DNA from: Lewinella sp. 4G2
GTDB lineage: Bacteria > Bacteroidota > Bacteroidia > Chitinophagales > Saprospiraceae
Direction of reading: 5' to 3'
Assembly: GCF_001625015.1 (NCBI RefSeq)
Contig: NZ_LVWJ02000014.1
Location: 3,720,001 to 3,784,000 of the forward strand
DNA: 64,000 bases
Shown: positions 17,073 through 25,113 of the stretch, piece by piece
Position numbering within the stretch: the stretch's first letter is position 1
Layout: each line of letters opens with the position of its first letter
The notes under the pieces: generated by a model
Database searches by the model: none
Told to the model about the DNA's origin: nothing
What the model saw: only the letters and a program-made list of their open reading frames with translations
Made by a program: the position numbers and the translations under genes

Positions 17073-18193
17073 TGGATTTGTCTCAGTATTTGAGTCTAGC
17101 GCTTTGCGTTGGGTTTCCCCTGATTGCTCGCCACGCCGAAAGGGCTCGTTGGTTTCCTAGCTGGTTGAGTTCCATCATTGCCTGTTATCTGATTGGGATT
17201 GCCGTCAGCAACGGCCGGGTGTGGGCGGTGGACAACAATTTTTTGGAGAATGTTGCCGCCGCCAGCATGGTGATCGGGTTGCCCTTACTCTTACTCGGTG
17301 TCAGGATACAAGATAGCCTGAAGTACGCGCGCCCGATGTTATTAGCATTCGGGCTCTGCTGCTTTTCGGGCTTACTCTGTACCGGCTTGGTGGGTTACTA
17401 CATGGCGGGCGAATTCCCCGATGCGTGGAAAGTCAGTGGAATGCTAACTGGCCTGTACACCGGTGGGACGCCCAACGTGCAGGCGATTGGGCTCGCTCTA
17501 GACGCCCCCGCCGACTACCTCGTGTTGGTGCAGGCTGCGGACGTACTGCTCGGCGGCGCTTATTTGCTCGGCTTAATCACGTTCCTTCCGGCAATCTACG
17601 CTCGCTTCTACCGGAAGACGCCCGGGGAGGAGGAGCACGTGGAGATAGCCGCGGTGGAGAAAGTGGCGGCGGAAAAGCAGCTCGCTCAGACTGGCGTAGC
17701 CTTGGCGATCGTTGCGATTTCGGCCGGCGTCACTTTTGCGGTGACGGGCGGTCTTGATAACGTGACCCTATTAATCTTGTCGCTAACAACACTGGCGCTG
17801 GTTGCAGCGAGCATGCCAATCACGCAGCGTCTGGGGAATACTTACCCGCTGGGTGAATATTTCATCCTGGTCTTTTCCGTAGCGTTGGGGTTGATGGCGG
17901 ACTTCCGGGAATTGGCCGCGAACGGCATGGACTTGCTGTACTTCAGTTTTCTGGCCTTGAGCTCCACTACCCTACTCCACTTATTGTTGTGCCGGCTGTT
18001 CAACGTTGATCGGGATACGGTAATCCTTAGCTCGGTTGCTGGATTCTACGGGCCAGTTTTCGTAGTGCAGGTGGCAGCCGCGCTGAAGAACAAACGCTTG
18101 ATGGCGGCAGGCCTGGCCGTTTCCTTACTGGGCTTCGGTATTGGCAACTACCTCGGCGTCAGTGTGGCTAATCTCATTAGGTACCTCGCTTGA
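17072..18193 (+). CDS. DUF819 family integral membrane protein
   Basis: A 373-aa polytopic inner-membrane protein with about ten hydrophobic segments and the DUF819 signatures GLPLLLLGVRIQD, SGMLTGLYTGGTPNVQAIGLAL and VAGFYGPVFVVQVAAALKNKRL. Members of this family look like transporters, but a substrate is not established. A charged cytoplasmic loop (about 185-210, EEEHVEIAAVEKVAAEK) splits two halves. Its start overlaps the previous stop by one base. Its 3' end overlaps the convergent AI-2E-type gene by 69 bp, so both C-termini are encoded by opposite strands of the same DNA. Confidence 0.88.
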   Translation: MDLSQYLSLALCVGFPLIARHAERARWFPSWLSSIIACYLIGIAVSNGRVWAVDNNFLENVAAASMVIGLPLLLLGVRIQDSLKYARPMLLAFGLCCFSGLLCTGLVGYYMAGEFPDAWKVSGMLTGLYTGGTPNVQAIGLALDAPADYLVLVQAADVLLGGAYLLGLITFLPAIYARFYRKTPGEEEHVEIAAVEKVAAEKQLAQTGVALAIVAISAGVTFAVTGGLDNVTLLILSLTTLALVAASMPITQRLGNTYPLGEYFILVFSVALGLMADFRELAANGMDLLYFSFLALSSTTLLHLLLCRLFNVDRDTVILSSVAGFYGPVFVVQVAAALKNKRLMAAGLAVSLLGFGIGNYLGVSVANLIRYLA

Positions 18194-19363
18194 ATTGGCA
18201 ATCTTTACTTTAACCGGTTTCACATTCTTTTTGAAAAGAGAGCGCAAGCGGTAAGCATCAGCATTGTACTCGTCGAGAAATTTATGCGATTGTCCATAGA
18301 GGTCGTCGCTCAGCAGTAGGGCAAAAGGCTTGGTGGGATTAATATGATCAAGGACGACCCTGACCATTGCCAGTAACGGAATGGCCAGAATGACTCCGGC
18401 AATCCCCCAGAACAGCGCCCCAAAAATCAGCGAGAGGATGGCGGCGAGGGCGTTGATCTTTACGCTATTACCGACTACTTTGGGCGTAATCAAATTACCT
18501 TCAATTGATTGCACTACCGTGTACAAAACAATCACGGCGATCGGTTGCCAGTAAGTATCTACGGTGGCTACCGCGTAAAGAAAAGGCAAGAGCCCACCGA
18601 GTGCAGTTCCAACGTACGGAATGACCGCGAGCATAGCGCCCATAAATCCCCACACTAAGGGGAAGCGGATTCCGATCAGCCAGAGACCAAGACTATTGAG
18701 GATGCCAAGGATGAGCATCACGATGAGGATACCTTCCAAATAGCTGGTAGCCACTTCCTGAATTTCCCTAATCGTGGTACCTCCCTCTTCCTTAATACTT
18801 CCCCGAAACTGGCCCATAATGAAATTCCTGATGGCCGTACTGTAGAGGAGAAAGAAGAAAGTATAAATAACCACCAACGAAAAATTAGCGAACATGGCAC
18901 CCGACGTGGATAGCCCGCTCGTCAACAGCCCCAAAGGAGCAGCGGTGAAGCTATCGAGCTGCTCGTTGAATAGCGCAAAAGTTTCTCGCTCCCGCATGCC
19001 CAGGAACTCACCGCAGTAGGCCATCACTTCAAAAGAAGATTCCTTTATCTCCGCAACGATATCGTCAGCCTCGGTCATGACGTCCATGACCTGCATGACG
19101 AAGAAGGCGAGTACTCCCCCTATGGTTAGGAATGATGTGCTCATTGCCAAAAGAATGGCTGCAACCCGGCTGCGCACGTAGTGCTCGTAGAAGTTCCTTA
19201 GCGGCTTCAGCATGAAAGTGAAAAAAACGCCAAAAACGATAGGTATAAAAAATGAAGCGCCTACGTACAGTACCACAAGTACTATACATAGGCAGATCAC
19301 GTAGTAGGCCAGGCGTTGGATACTGAACTGGCCTTCCTCCTTAATAGCGTTAGCTTGTTGCAT
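18125..19363 (-). CDS. AI-2E family transporter (PerM/UPF0118)
   Basis: A 412-aa inner-membrane protein of the AI-2E exporter-like family. Paired N-terminal membrane helices (YYVICLCIVLVVLYVGASFFIPIVFGVFFTFML) are followed by another helix with a soluble stretch, then the conserved C-terminal half with RFPLVWGFMGAMLAVIPYVGTALGGLLPFLYA and NLITPKVVGNSVKINALAAILSLIFGALFWGIAG. These last two are hallmark motifs. A charged tail of about 60 residues ends in an overlap with the convergent DUF819 gene. It starts 1 nt after the stop of the upstream small membrane protein, so the two form an operon. The true substrate is not known for most members. Confidence 0.92.
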   Translation of the reverse strand: MQQANAIKEEGQFSIQRLAYYVICLCIVLVVLYVGASFFIPIVFGVFFTFMLKPLRNFYEHYVRSRVAAILLAMSTSFLTIGGVLAFFVMQVMDVMTEADDIVAEIKESSFEVMAYCGEFLGMRERETFALFNEQLDSFTAAPLGLLTSGLSTSGAMFANFSLVVIYTFFFLLYSTAIRNFIMGQFRGSIKEEGGTTIREIQEVATSYLEGILIVMLILGILNSLGLWLIGIRFPLVWGFMGAMLAVIPYVGTALGGLLPFLYAVATVDTYWQPIAVIVLYTVVQSIEGNLITPKVVGNSVKINALAAILSLIFGALFWGIAGVILAIPLLAMVRVVLDHINPTKPFALLLSDDLYGQSHKFLDEYNADAYRLRSLFKKNVKPVKVKIANSSEVPNEISHTDAEVVANTEAQ

Positions 19364-19364
19364 T

Positions 19365-19859
19365 TTAATCTTCTGGTGAACCCTTGCCCTTCATACCCTG
19401 GAGCACGATGAAGGCAAAGATCATTACGAATACGACCGTCTCGAAGAAAAGGAAGCTGCCATTGATCATCATGCCTGCGAAGGTGTCTCCTTCCTGCATG
19501 AATTGCTCAAAAGAGTTTCCTGACACCATGAATGTGACGATGTTGGCGGCGAAGAGCGTCAAGCCTGCATATCCGGCTAGTTTCAGTAGGTAGGTCAATT
19601 CCGCCTTGAACACTTTACCCTCAGGAAGGCGCTTAGCGTAATCTGCTGCTGCGTACCAGACTACCGGGATGATGATCAGGTGCTTAGCGAAGCGCATACC
19701 CAGTGGGATTTCACCGTAGATCAAGTTAAGTACGATCAGGTAAACTGCCGTCAAGACGCCAAGGATGATGCCGAACTTACGGGCGTGACCCTTGATATCG
19801 TAGCTGGTATGGTCAGTTAAGTCGGGTGAGTTATGAACGGGGGTTGTGGTGGTTGCCAT
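19365..19859 (-). CDS. Small four-helix membrane protein, uncharacterised
   Basis: A 164-aa protein with a polar N-terminus (about 30 residues, Thr/His/Asp rich) and four hydrophobic segments near residues 31-48, 59-72, 92-112 and 129-153. The last is unusually Phe-rich (SFLFFETVVFVMIFAFIVL). It is not recognised with certainty; the size and topology recall DUF4199-type proteins of Bacteroidota. It lies immediately upstream of the AI-2E-type transporter with a 1-nt gap, so the two are likely co-translated. Confidence 0.7.
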   Translation of the reverse strand: MATTTTPVHNSPDLTDHTSYDIKGHARKFGIILGVLTAVYLIVLNLIYGEIPLGMRFAKHLIIIPVVWYAAADYAKRLPEGKVFKAELTYLLKLAGYAGLTLFAANIVTFMVSGNSFEQFMQEGDTFAGMMINGSFLFFETVVFVMIFAFIVLQGMKGKGSPED

Positions 19860-19889
19860 GGTAGTTTGGTTGATAGTTTAATTAATGCT

Positions 19890-20594
19890 TTACTGGCCGA
19901 GGTACCTGGCGCGGCGCACCTGGATCTCTCGGATCTTGTCTTCAATACGGGCCGCCCGGGCGGCTTCTTCCTCGGCGCTCAGTAGCTCATCGCCCACTTC
20001 GTCGCGGAGGTCCTGAATTTTCTTTTCGTAGTCGGCGATCTTATCGCGGTATTTCTCAATCTTCTTGCGGGCGCGTTCGGCATCCTTGGTATCATCCTGG
20101 CTATCGTCGCGAGCATCCTCTAGTTCCTTACGCGCATCTTCCAATTGCTCGTCGAAGTAGTCGGTGTAGAAACGATTCTTGAAGTCCTCGATCATGGCCC
20201 GCACGGCGAGCATCGCGGTTGCATTATTGGTCTCGGTATAGGCGCCATTTGCATCGGTCATCGCTACGGAGATCTGGGCACCACCTTCAATCTCCGCTAC
20301 TTTACTGTAGAGGGTGACTGGCTTAGAAGTCAGTAAAGTAAGTGTGGCGTTCTCGTTTCGGTAAGCAATGCTGCCCCGGTCTTTATCCAGTTTGTCTAAT
20401 TTTAGATCGTATCGCTCGTCGAAGTAATCTTCCCAGGCTTCCTCAATTTCATCGGCTGGTCCGTCTACTGAAAACTTGAGTGAGGAAATGGACTGGTCTT
20501 CATACTTGATGTTCCCCATCGTAGTTTGAGCGGAAAGCCCAACTGACAGGATAGAGAAGAGTAGAGTAACGAAAATTGATTGCTGAAACTTCAT
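19890..20594 (-). CDS. Secreted coiled-coil protein, function unknown
   Basis: A 234-aa exported protein. The signal peptide is MKFQQSIFVTLLFSILSVGLSAQ. Residues 25-130 look like a globular alpha/beta domain (LKFSVDGPADEIEEAWEDYFDERYDLKLDKLDKD). From about 140 to 225 there is a strongly charged helix with heptad spacing (EQLEDARKELEDARDDSQDDTKDAERARKKIEKYRDK), predicted coiled coil. No family function is known to me. It sits upstream of the small membrane protein and AI-2E transporter with a gap of only about 30 bp and may belong to that operon. Confidence 0.72.
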   Translation of the reverse strand: MKFQQSIFVTLLFSILSVGLSAQTTMGNIKYEDQSISSLKFSVDGPADEIEEAWEDYFDERYDLKLDKLDKDRGSIAYRNENATLTLLTSKPVTLYSKVAEIEGGAQISVAMTDANGAYTETNNATAMLAVRAMIEDFKNRFYTDYFDEQLEDARKELEDARDDSQDDTKDAERARKKIEKYRDKIADYEKKIQDLRDEVGDELLSAEEEAARAARIEDKIREIQVRRARYLGQ

Positions 20595-20647
20595 ACTCCT
20601 TAATAACCAATGCCCGGGGGGCGTGTTCGGTGCGGCCGTCCTAAAGA

Positions 20648-20683
20648 CAGATCGCCTCCGGAAGTACTTCCGAAGGCGATCTG
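20648..20683 (-). terminator. Hairpin downstream of the TUDOR-like gene
   Basis: An 18-bp near-perfect inverted repeat: CAGATCGCCT(C)CGGAAGT pairs with ACTTCCGAAGGCGATCTG with one mismatch and almost no loop. It lies 24 nt past the stop codon of the DUF2945-like gene. The T run is weak (CTTT). Confidence 0.6.
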
Positions 20684-20706
20684 ATAATTTTAGCCGAGGC
20701 TAACTA

Positions 20707-20919
20707 TTAGCTAACCCGTTCCACTTCTGATTCGAGTTTAAGTGCCTTATCGCCTTCGCCAGTTTTGATCAGCAACGCTTTGTTGCCCTTTTCTCCGTGG
20801 CGGGTCACTTGGTTGCCCTTGATGGTGCGGCTGACTTCCTCTTTAAAGGTTTCTTCCACTTTACCCTCGGCGGTCCCGGAGCCCCAGGTCCATTTCACGT
20901 TAGTTCCTTTGCGAATCAT
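20707..20919 (-). CDS. DUF2945 / HVA1-type TUDOR domain protein
   Basis: A 70-aa cytosolic protein. The whole length matches the hypervirulence-associated (HVA1) TUDOR family: MIRKGTNVKWTWGSGTAEGKVEETFKE, then RTIKGNQVTRHGEKGNKALLI, and KALKLESEVERVS at the end. It folds as a small SH3-like barrel. The function in bacteria is not established. It is flanked by hairpin terminators on both sides, so it is probably a monocistronic unit. Confidence 0.88.
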   Translation of the reverse strand: MIRKGTNVKWTWGSGTAEGKVEETFKEEVSRTIKGNQVTRHGEKGNKALLIKTGEGDKALKLESEVERVS

Positions 20920-20952
20920 GATAGTTGCTGTTTTATTTGATCAGGGTTAGAT

Positions 20953-20999
20953 AAAAAAAGCCCGGTAGAAACGACTGTTATGACGGCTCCTACCGGGCT
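20953..20999 (-). terminator. Intrinsic terminator of the charged lipoprotein gene
   Basis: On the minus strand AGCCCGGTAG pairs with CTACCGGGCT around a 21-nt loop and is followed by a run of seven T. It lies 30 nt after the stop of the gene at 21029-21493. Confidence 0.85.
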
Positions 21000-21028
21000 G
21001 GTAGCTTGGAATTTATGGGGCAATAACC

Positions 21029-21493
21029 TTAGTCAAGGTCACCCTCTGGATCTAGGCTGCGCTCGATGTTGTTGAGCGTTGTACGTGATTCCTTGCTGAA
21101 ATCGTTCCAGCCTTTCTTCACGTCACCTTTGAAGTCTTTCCAACCGGCTTCCATATTGTTACCAACGCGGTTCATCCGGTCGTCAATGTCTTTGCCGTAG
21201 GCTTCAAGCTCGTTCCACTCTTCCTGCATTTCTGCTTTGGCTTCGGCGGAAGCATTCTCCATGTCCTTCTCGATCTCCTCCATGCGGCGGTCGATCTTGG
21301 AGCGGGTCTGCTTAAATTCTGCTTCGAACTCGTTGCTTTCTTCGCGGATTTCGGCGCCAACGTTAGCGAGGGCATTCTCGGTTTCGCGGGCCATTTCGTC
21401 GGTGGCCTGGTCTACATCGGAGCCTTCAGCGCAAGAATAAAATACTCCGGCGAAAGCGAGCAATAGGGCCATGGTGATCATACGAATCTTCAT
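21029..21493 (-). CDS. Highly charged helical lipoprotein, function unknown
   Basis: A 154-aa predicted lipoprotein. The ATG at 21493 gives MKIRMITMALLLAFAGVFYSC with a lipobox-like cysteine; the longer open frame to 21628 lacks a signal peptide and is not used. The mature part is almost entirely Glu/Lys/Asn/Arg-rich helix (EIREESNEFEAEFKQTRSKIDRR, EAKAEMQEEWNELEAYGKDIDDR) with CsbD/YtxH-like composition and a WKDFKGDVKKGWNDF repeat (DFK..VKKGWNDF). A periplasmic stress or spacer role is possible but not shown. It is next to the MscS channel gene in the same direction. Confidence 0.78.
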   Translation of the reverse strand: MKIRMITMALLLAFAGVFYSCAEGSDVDQATDEMARETENALANVGAEIREESNEFEAEFKQTRSKIDRRMEEIEKDMENASAEAKAEMQEEWNELEAYGKDIDDRMNRVGNNMEAGWKDFKGDVKKGWNDFSKESRTTLNNIERSLDPEGDLD

Positions 21494-21632
21494 AATAGTC
21501 AAGTTTTGATGGTTAATCTCAAGCGCCGATAATTTAAGTGGCGCGAGAGCTGGTTCAATAATGTGATTTCGCTTCATAGAGCGCAAAACCGGGTAGAGAT
21601 GTTCGATTGTGTTAATTGGACTAGCCAATTAT

Positions 21633-22556
21633 TTAAGCTTGTTCATCCTCATTTTTCCCCAGCATTTCCTTGAGTTGCTCACCTCCCTTGATGCCAAAAT
21701 CGAGCGTCCGGATGGGGAACGGAATCATGATATCGTTTTCGTTGTAAGCATTGAAGATGGCCAGGATGGCATTGCTCCGGGCCTCCAGGAAATCGGGCTG
21801 TCCGGTCTTGTTGCTGTCCAACCAAAACCTGACTGTATAATTGACGGAACTATCCCCAAACTCAGTGTAGAACAAAGAAATACCCTTATCGCGATCGTGT
21901 TGCACGTTATCCTTGATGGCCTGTACCGCTACGTCTTTTGCTTTCTGGAGGTCATCTCCGTAACTAACGCCACAGGAGATGTCCACCCGACGCATGTTGA
22001 GTTTGTTATAGTTCGTCAGCGGGTTCTGGGCTACGATCTTGTTGGGGATCATCACGTCCTGCCCCTGGAAGGTCCGAATACTGGTGTGGCGCAGGTTAAT
22101 GTCTTTGACCACGCCAGTGTACCCTTCTACTTCAATCATGTCTCCAATCTTGAACAGGTGGCGGATCGTGAGCAGGATGCCGCTGAAAAAGTTGAGGATG
22201 GGGTCCTGAAAAGCTAATGAAAGGGCTAATCCAACAACCCCCGCAGCCCCGGCGATACCCGTTACAACACTTCCAAGGTTCAGCACGCTCAGGATCAGCA
22301 TGATGGTGAGGACGACAAAGACAGCCGTCATGAGCGTACTCAGTAAGTACTGGATCGTCGAATCATCAACGATTTTGCGAGCGATCTTATTAAAGTACTT
22401 TTTAAGGAAGCTGGTCACGACATACCCAATGAAGGCTACAATTATCGCCAGCAATATATTGGGCAGGTTCTTCAGCAAAACCGCCCACCAACGCTGTAAT
22501 TCTTCGAGCAAAGGTTGGAAATCAAGCGTCAGGCCAAAAATTTCAAATAGGTACAT
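21633..22556 (-). CDS. MscS-family mechanosensitive channel
   Basis: A 307-aa inner-membrane small-conductance channel that would vent solutes under osmotic downshock. Three membrane segments are seen: residues 27-52, 69-90, and the pore-lining TM3 rich in Gly/Ala (GSVVTGIAGAAGVVGLALSLAFQDPILNFFSGILL). After it comes the beta domain with the conserved FKIGDMIEVEGYTGVVKDINLRHTSIRTFQGQDVMIPNKIV, then the alpha/beta C-terminal domain. The length matches E. coli MscS (286 aa). It precedes the charged lipoprotein gene; the C-terminus ends in EDEQA. Confidence 0.95.
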   Translation of the reverse strand: MYLFEIFGLTLDFQPLLEELQRWWAVLLKNLPNILLAIIVAFIGYVVTSFLKKYFNKIARKIVDDSTIQYLLSTLMTAVFVVLTIMLILSVLNLGSVVTGIAGAAGVVGLALSLAFQDPILNFFSGILLTIRHLFKIGDMIEVEGYTGVVKDINLRHTSIRTFQGQDVMIPNKIVAQNPLTNYNKLNMRRVDISCGVSYGDDLQKAKDVAVQAIKDNVQHDRDKGISLFYTEFGDSSVNYTVRFWLDSNKTGQPDFLEARSNAILAIFNAYNENDIMIPFPIRTLDFGIKGGEQLKEMLGKNEDEQA

Positions 22557-22803
22557 ATATGGTCGCGTGAGTTGGTTTAACGTTCGCTAGAACCTGACGC
22601 TTTTGCCGATGTTCGGTGGCTTCTGGACGCCGTCTGGCAAGGAACTTGTCCGAAAGCAAGAATTTGGACCGTAAAGAACTGCTTAAACCACCATGACTCT
22701 TGGTAATTTGTTGATTAAGACCTATTATTCGGTTACGACTTGCTACCATAGTTACTCTTGCAAGCAGTCCTTATTATACTATTGTGCATTCAGATCAAAC
22801 TTC

Positions 22804-23019
22804 ATGGATAATTTTCGAAACAGCGTAGAAAGAGTTGCTTTCGGTGTCTGCGCTTGGTTAGCAGATTTGATGGGGATCTCCCGCCGCCGCGTACGAGTTT
22901 ATTTCATCTACTTGTCTTGCCTTAGTTTAGGCTCCAGCTTGCTCTTCTACTTCTTCGCCGCCTTCTGGCTTAACGTGCGCAATTACATACGGGACGGAAA
23001 GCGCTTTCTCGCCCACTAA
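22804..23019 (+). CDS. PspC-domain small membrane protein
   Basis: A 71-aa protein with one PspC-like module: the N-terminal amphipathic VERVAFGVCAWLADLMGISRRRVRVYFIYLS, then a membrane helix (CLSLGSSLLFYFFAAFWLNV) and a short basic tail. The ATG at 22804 fits the family start; the frame is open further upstream but without a plausible N-terminus. PspC proteins sense or respond to membrane stress, but here no other psp genes are near. It is a single gene with gaps of 247 and 325 bp around it. Confidence 0.8.
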   Translation: MDNFRNSVERVAFGVCAWLADLMGISRRRVRVYFIYLSCLSLGSSLLFYFFAAFWLNVRNYIRDGKRFLAH

Positions 23020-23048
23020 AGACTAACTATACTTCGACCCCGCGGAAC

Positions 23049-23186
23049 TCACACTGTCTTTCCAAGCAACACCTGAAACCCATCACTACCGAAGGCTGGT
23101 TCCTTCGTGATCGCCACTTTACGGTGCTGCGTTGCCACCCATTCGGCTAATGCAATTGTTGATCCGTGCCCTCCATTAAATTTATC
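23049..23186 (-). other. 45-codon open segment without a start, possible gene remnant
   Basis: Within the 325-bp gap 23020-23344, the minus strand carries a frame open between two stops that reads like protein (ending KEPAFGSDGFQVLLGKTV). It has no in-frame ATG; an ATG at about 23174 begins a different frame that stops after nine codons. It could be a decayed gene end or chance. Nothing else was seen in this gap apart from the parB -7 box. Confidence 0.2.
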
Positions 23187-23314
23187 CTATCGGGTTGATG
23201 CTTTACGGGGTTCAGTCACCTAGCATTGATAGAGGGCTGATGGAGGCCAGGGAACTAATTAAACCTGTAAATTGAAAAATAGAGTCCCAAGGTGCGATGC
23301 CCCCGCGCCTGGCC

Positions 23315-23322
23315 TATCTTTG
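23315..23322 (+). promoter_or_regulatory. -7 box for parB
   Basis: TATCTTTG fits TAnnTTTG and ends 22 nt before the parB ATG. No good -33 element is visible. Confidence 0.45.
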
Positions 23323-23344
23323 CCCACCCAAGAATTGAAAACGT

Positions 23345-24265
23345 ATGGCCAAGAAGTTTAACCCCGGAAAGAAACCCTCCAAAGCCACCCTGAACAAGGG
23401 GATTGATGCCCTGCTCAACAACCGCTCCCTCGATCAGGCCATCGAGGATGCCCCCGAGGAAACGATCAGTACCCTGAGCCGGAACTTCTCTTTCTTGCCC
23501 ATCAAAAGCATCCACGCTAACCCGGATCAGCCGCGCAAAGAATTTGAAGAGGAAGCCCTCAGCGAACTAGCCAACTCCATCAAGGTGCACGGCATCATTC
23601 AGCCCATGACGGTGCGTCACATGGGGGATGGGACTTACCAGATCATCAGCGGGGAGCGACGCTTTCGGGCCAGCCAATTAGCTGGGCTAAAGGAAGTACC
23701 CGCCTTCATTCGCACGGCCAATGACCAAACCTTACTGGAGATGGCCCTCATCGAGAACATCCAGCGGCAGGACCTGAACCCAATGGAAGTCGCCTACTCC
23801 TATTACCGGCTGGCTGAAGATTTCAACCTCACCCAGCAGGAGGTCGCTTACCGCGTCGGTAAACGCCGCCCTACAGTGACCAACTACCTCGCTGTCCTCA
23901 ATACTTCCCCGAAGGTGCAGCAGGCCGTGCGGGAAAAGAAGATCAGCATTGGGGCCGCCAAGACCTTTGCCAGCATCAAGGATATTGGCCAACAGGAAGT
24001 ATTCCTTAAGGATATCCTTCGCAATAACTGGTCCGTCCGTAAGATCGAAGAAGAAGCCCGCGCCTACAAGAAAAAGAATACCGTCCGCCCGGCCCGCCAG
24101 CCGGAAAATGATGACCTGAAAACGGTGCGGGAGGCCTTCCAGAAGTTTTTTGGTACGCGCCAGGTCAAAGTGAGCCTGGACAACAAAACGGACAAATCCG
24201 GTAGCATCACCATCAAGTTTGCCAACCTGGAGGAGATGGAACAATTCTACAAAGCCGTAGAATAG
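23345..24265 (+). CDS. parB: Chromosome partitioning protein ParB
   Basis: A CTPase clamp that loads at parS sites and directs chromosome segregation. At 306 aa it has an N-terminal tail (1-50), then the ParB/sulfiredoxin domain with the CTP-binding GERRFR motif at residues 103-108 and LLEMALIENIQRQDLNPMEVA. Next is the helix-turn-helix (NLTQQEVAYRVGKRRPTVTNYLAVL, about 160-185), and a C-terminal dimerisation segment (ISIKFANLEEMEQFYKAVE-like). parA is not adjacent, and no parS palindrome was recognised in the window. The next gene encodes a DUF5683 protein, a common pairing in Bacteroidota. Confidence 0.96.
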   Translation: MAKKFNPGKKPSKATLNKGIDALLNNRSLDQAIEDAPEETISTLSRNFSFLPIKSIHANPDQPRKEFEEEALSELANSIKVHGIIQPMTVRHMGDGTYQIISGERRFRASQLAGLKEVPAFIRTANDQTLLEMALIENIQRQDLNPMEVAYSYYRLAEDFNLTQQEVAYRVGKRRPTVTNYLAVLNTSPKVQQAVREKKISIGAAKTFASIKDIGQQEVFLKDILRNNWSVRKIEEEARAYKKKNTVRPARQPENDDLKTVREAFQKFFGTRQVKVSLDNKTDKSGSITIKFANLEEMEQFYKAVE

Positions 24266-24331
24266 TCTTCCTTTTCCTTCGTAGCACACGAAAAGGCGTT
24301 CACCTGCGTCCTATTAGTACTACTCTGCTTC

Positions 24332-25090
24332 ATGGCCAATCCATTTTTACTCCACGTTTCCTCGTTTACCGACCGTAGCTTTCGGTTGGGTTCTCGTGGG
24401 TCATGTTGGGTCCTTGGTTGTTGGCTGGGTCTTTTTTGCTGGTTCCTCAGCGTGGCACCTGCGGCAGCGCAAAATGTGCCGATTGGCCAACCTGATTCGC
24501 TTGAGATTATTGAACCCGCGGTGATTTTGCAGGATACTAACGCTACCCTAGCGCAAATTCAACGCGGCCCCAAACGGGCTTTGCTTTGGAGTATTATTCC
24601 GGGCGGTGGGCAGGCCTACAACAAGAAATTTTGGAAGGTGCCACTCGTTTACGGTGGCCTGCTTGGCATGGTAGCGTACGCCGATTTTAACCAGACGCAG
24701 TACCGGCGTTTTCGCGATGCGATCTTTGACCGGTGTCTGGGGGAAGGGAACGTCATCGTAATCCCTAACGAAACTTGCATTGTCAACGAAGGCGAATTCC
24801 CTGTCGCTCAGGTACCTACGAACGCTCTTATTTCTGCCCGTGATAACGCCGACCGGGCCCGGCAAACGGCCTACATCGGCATCTTCGTTGTCTACGCGCT
24901 TCAGGCCGTCGAAGCCTACACCGACGCGCATCTTCAGGAATTTGATATCTCCGACGATCTTTCCATTCACCTTGGCCCCCTCACCCAGCCGGAGTACGCC
25001 GTCGGCTACGGTCTTACGGTTCCGCTGGGCAGCAACCGCGGTTTTCAGCGGCAGGTCGCCACGGCGCGCCGGCTCTCTTTGGCCCGCTAA
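24332..25090 (+). CDS. DUF5683 domain-containing exported protein
   Basis: A 252-aa protein with a long N-terminal region and hydrophobic signal (CWVLGCWLGLFCWFLSVAPAAAQ), then the DUF5683 core: KRALLWSIIPGGGQAYNKKFWKVPLVYGGLLGMVAYADFN, a Tyr-rich QYRRFRDAIFDR segment, and a second hydrophobic helix (TAYIGIFVVYALQAVEAYTDAHLQ) before beta-like strands. The function is unknown; the gene often follows parB in this phylum. The end of the signal peptide, APAAAQ, is encoded by a perfect copy of the 16-bp dispersed repeat (24455-24470). Confidence 0.88.
   Translation: MANPFLLHVSSFTDRSFRLGSRGSCWVLGCWLGLFCWFLSVAPAAAQNVPIGQPDSLEIIEPAVILQDTNATLAQIQRGPKRALLWSIIPGGGQAYNKKFWKVPLVYGGLLGMVAYADFNQTQYRRFRDAIFDRCLGEGNVIVIPNETCIVNEGEFPVAQVPTNALISARDNADRARQTAYIGIFVVYALQAVEAYTDAHLQEFDISDDLSIHLGPLTQPEYAVGYGLTVPLGSNRGFQRQVATARRLSLAR
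24455..24470 (+). repeat. 16-bp dispersed repeat, exact, in coding DNA
   Basis: GCACCTGCGGCAGCGC, read in frame as A-P-A-A-A at the signal-peptide cleavage site of the DUF5683 protein. Confidence 0.8.
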
Positions 25091-25113
25091 GCCCCGTCCA
25101 CGTATTTTGCGGC

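Noticed and set aside
23020..23344. A parS site near parB
   Set aside because: No 14-16 bp palindrome of the usual TGTTnCACGTGnAACA type was seen here or elsewhere in the window.
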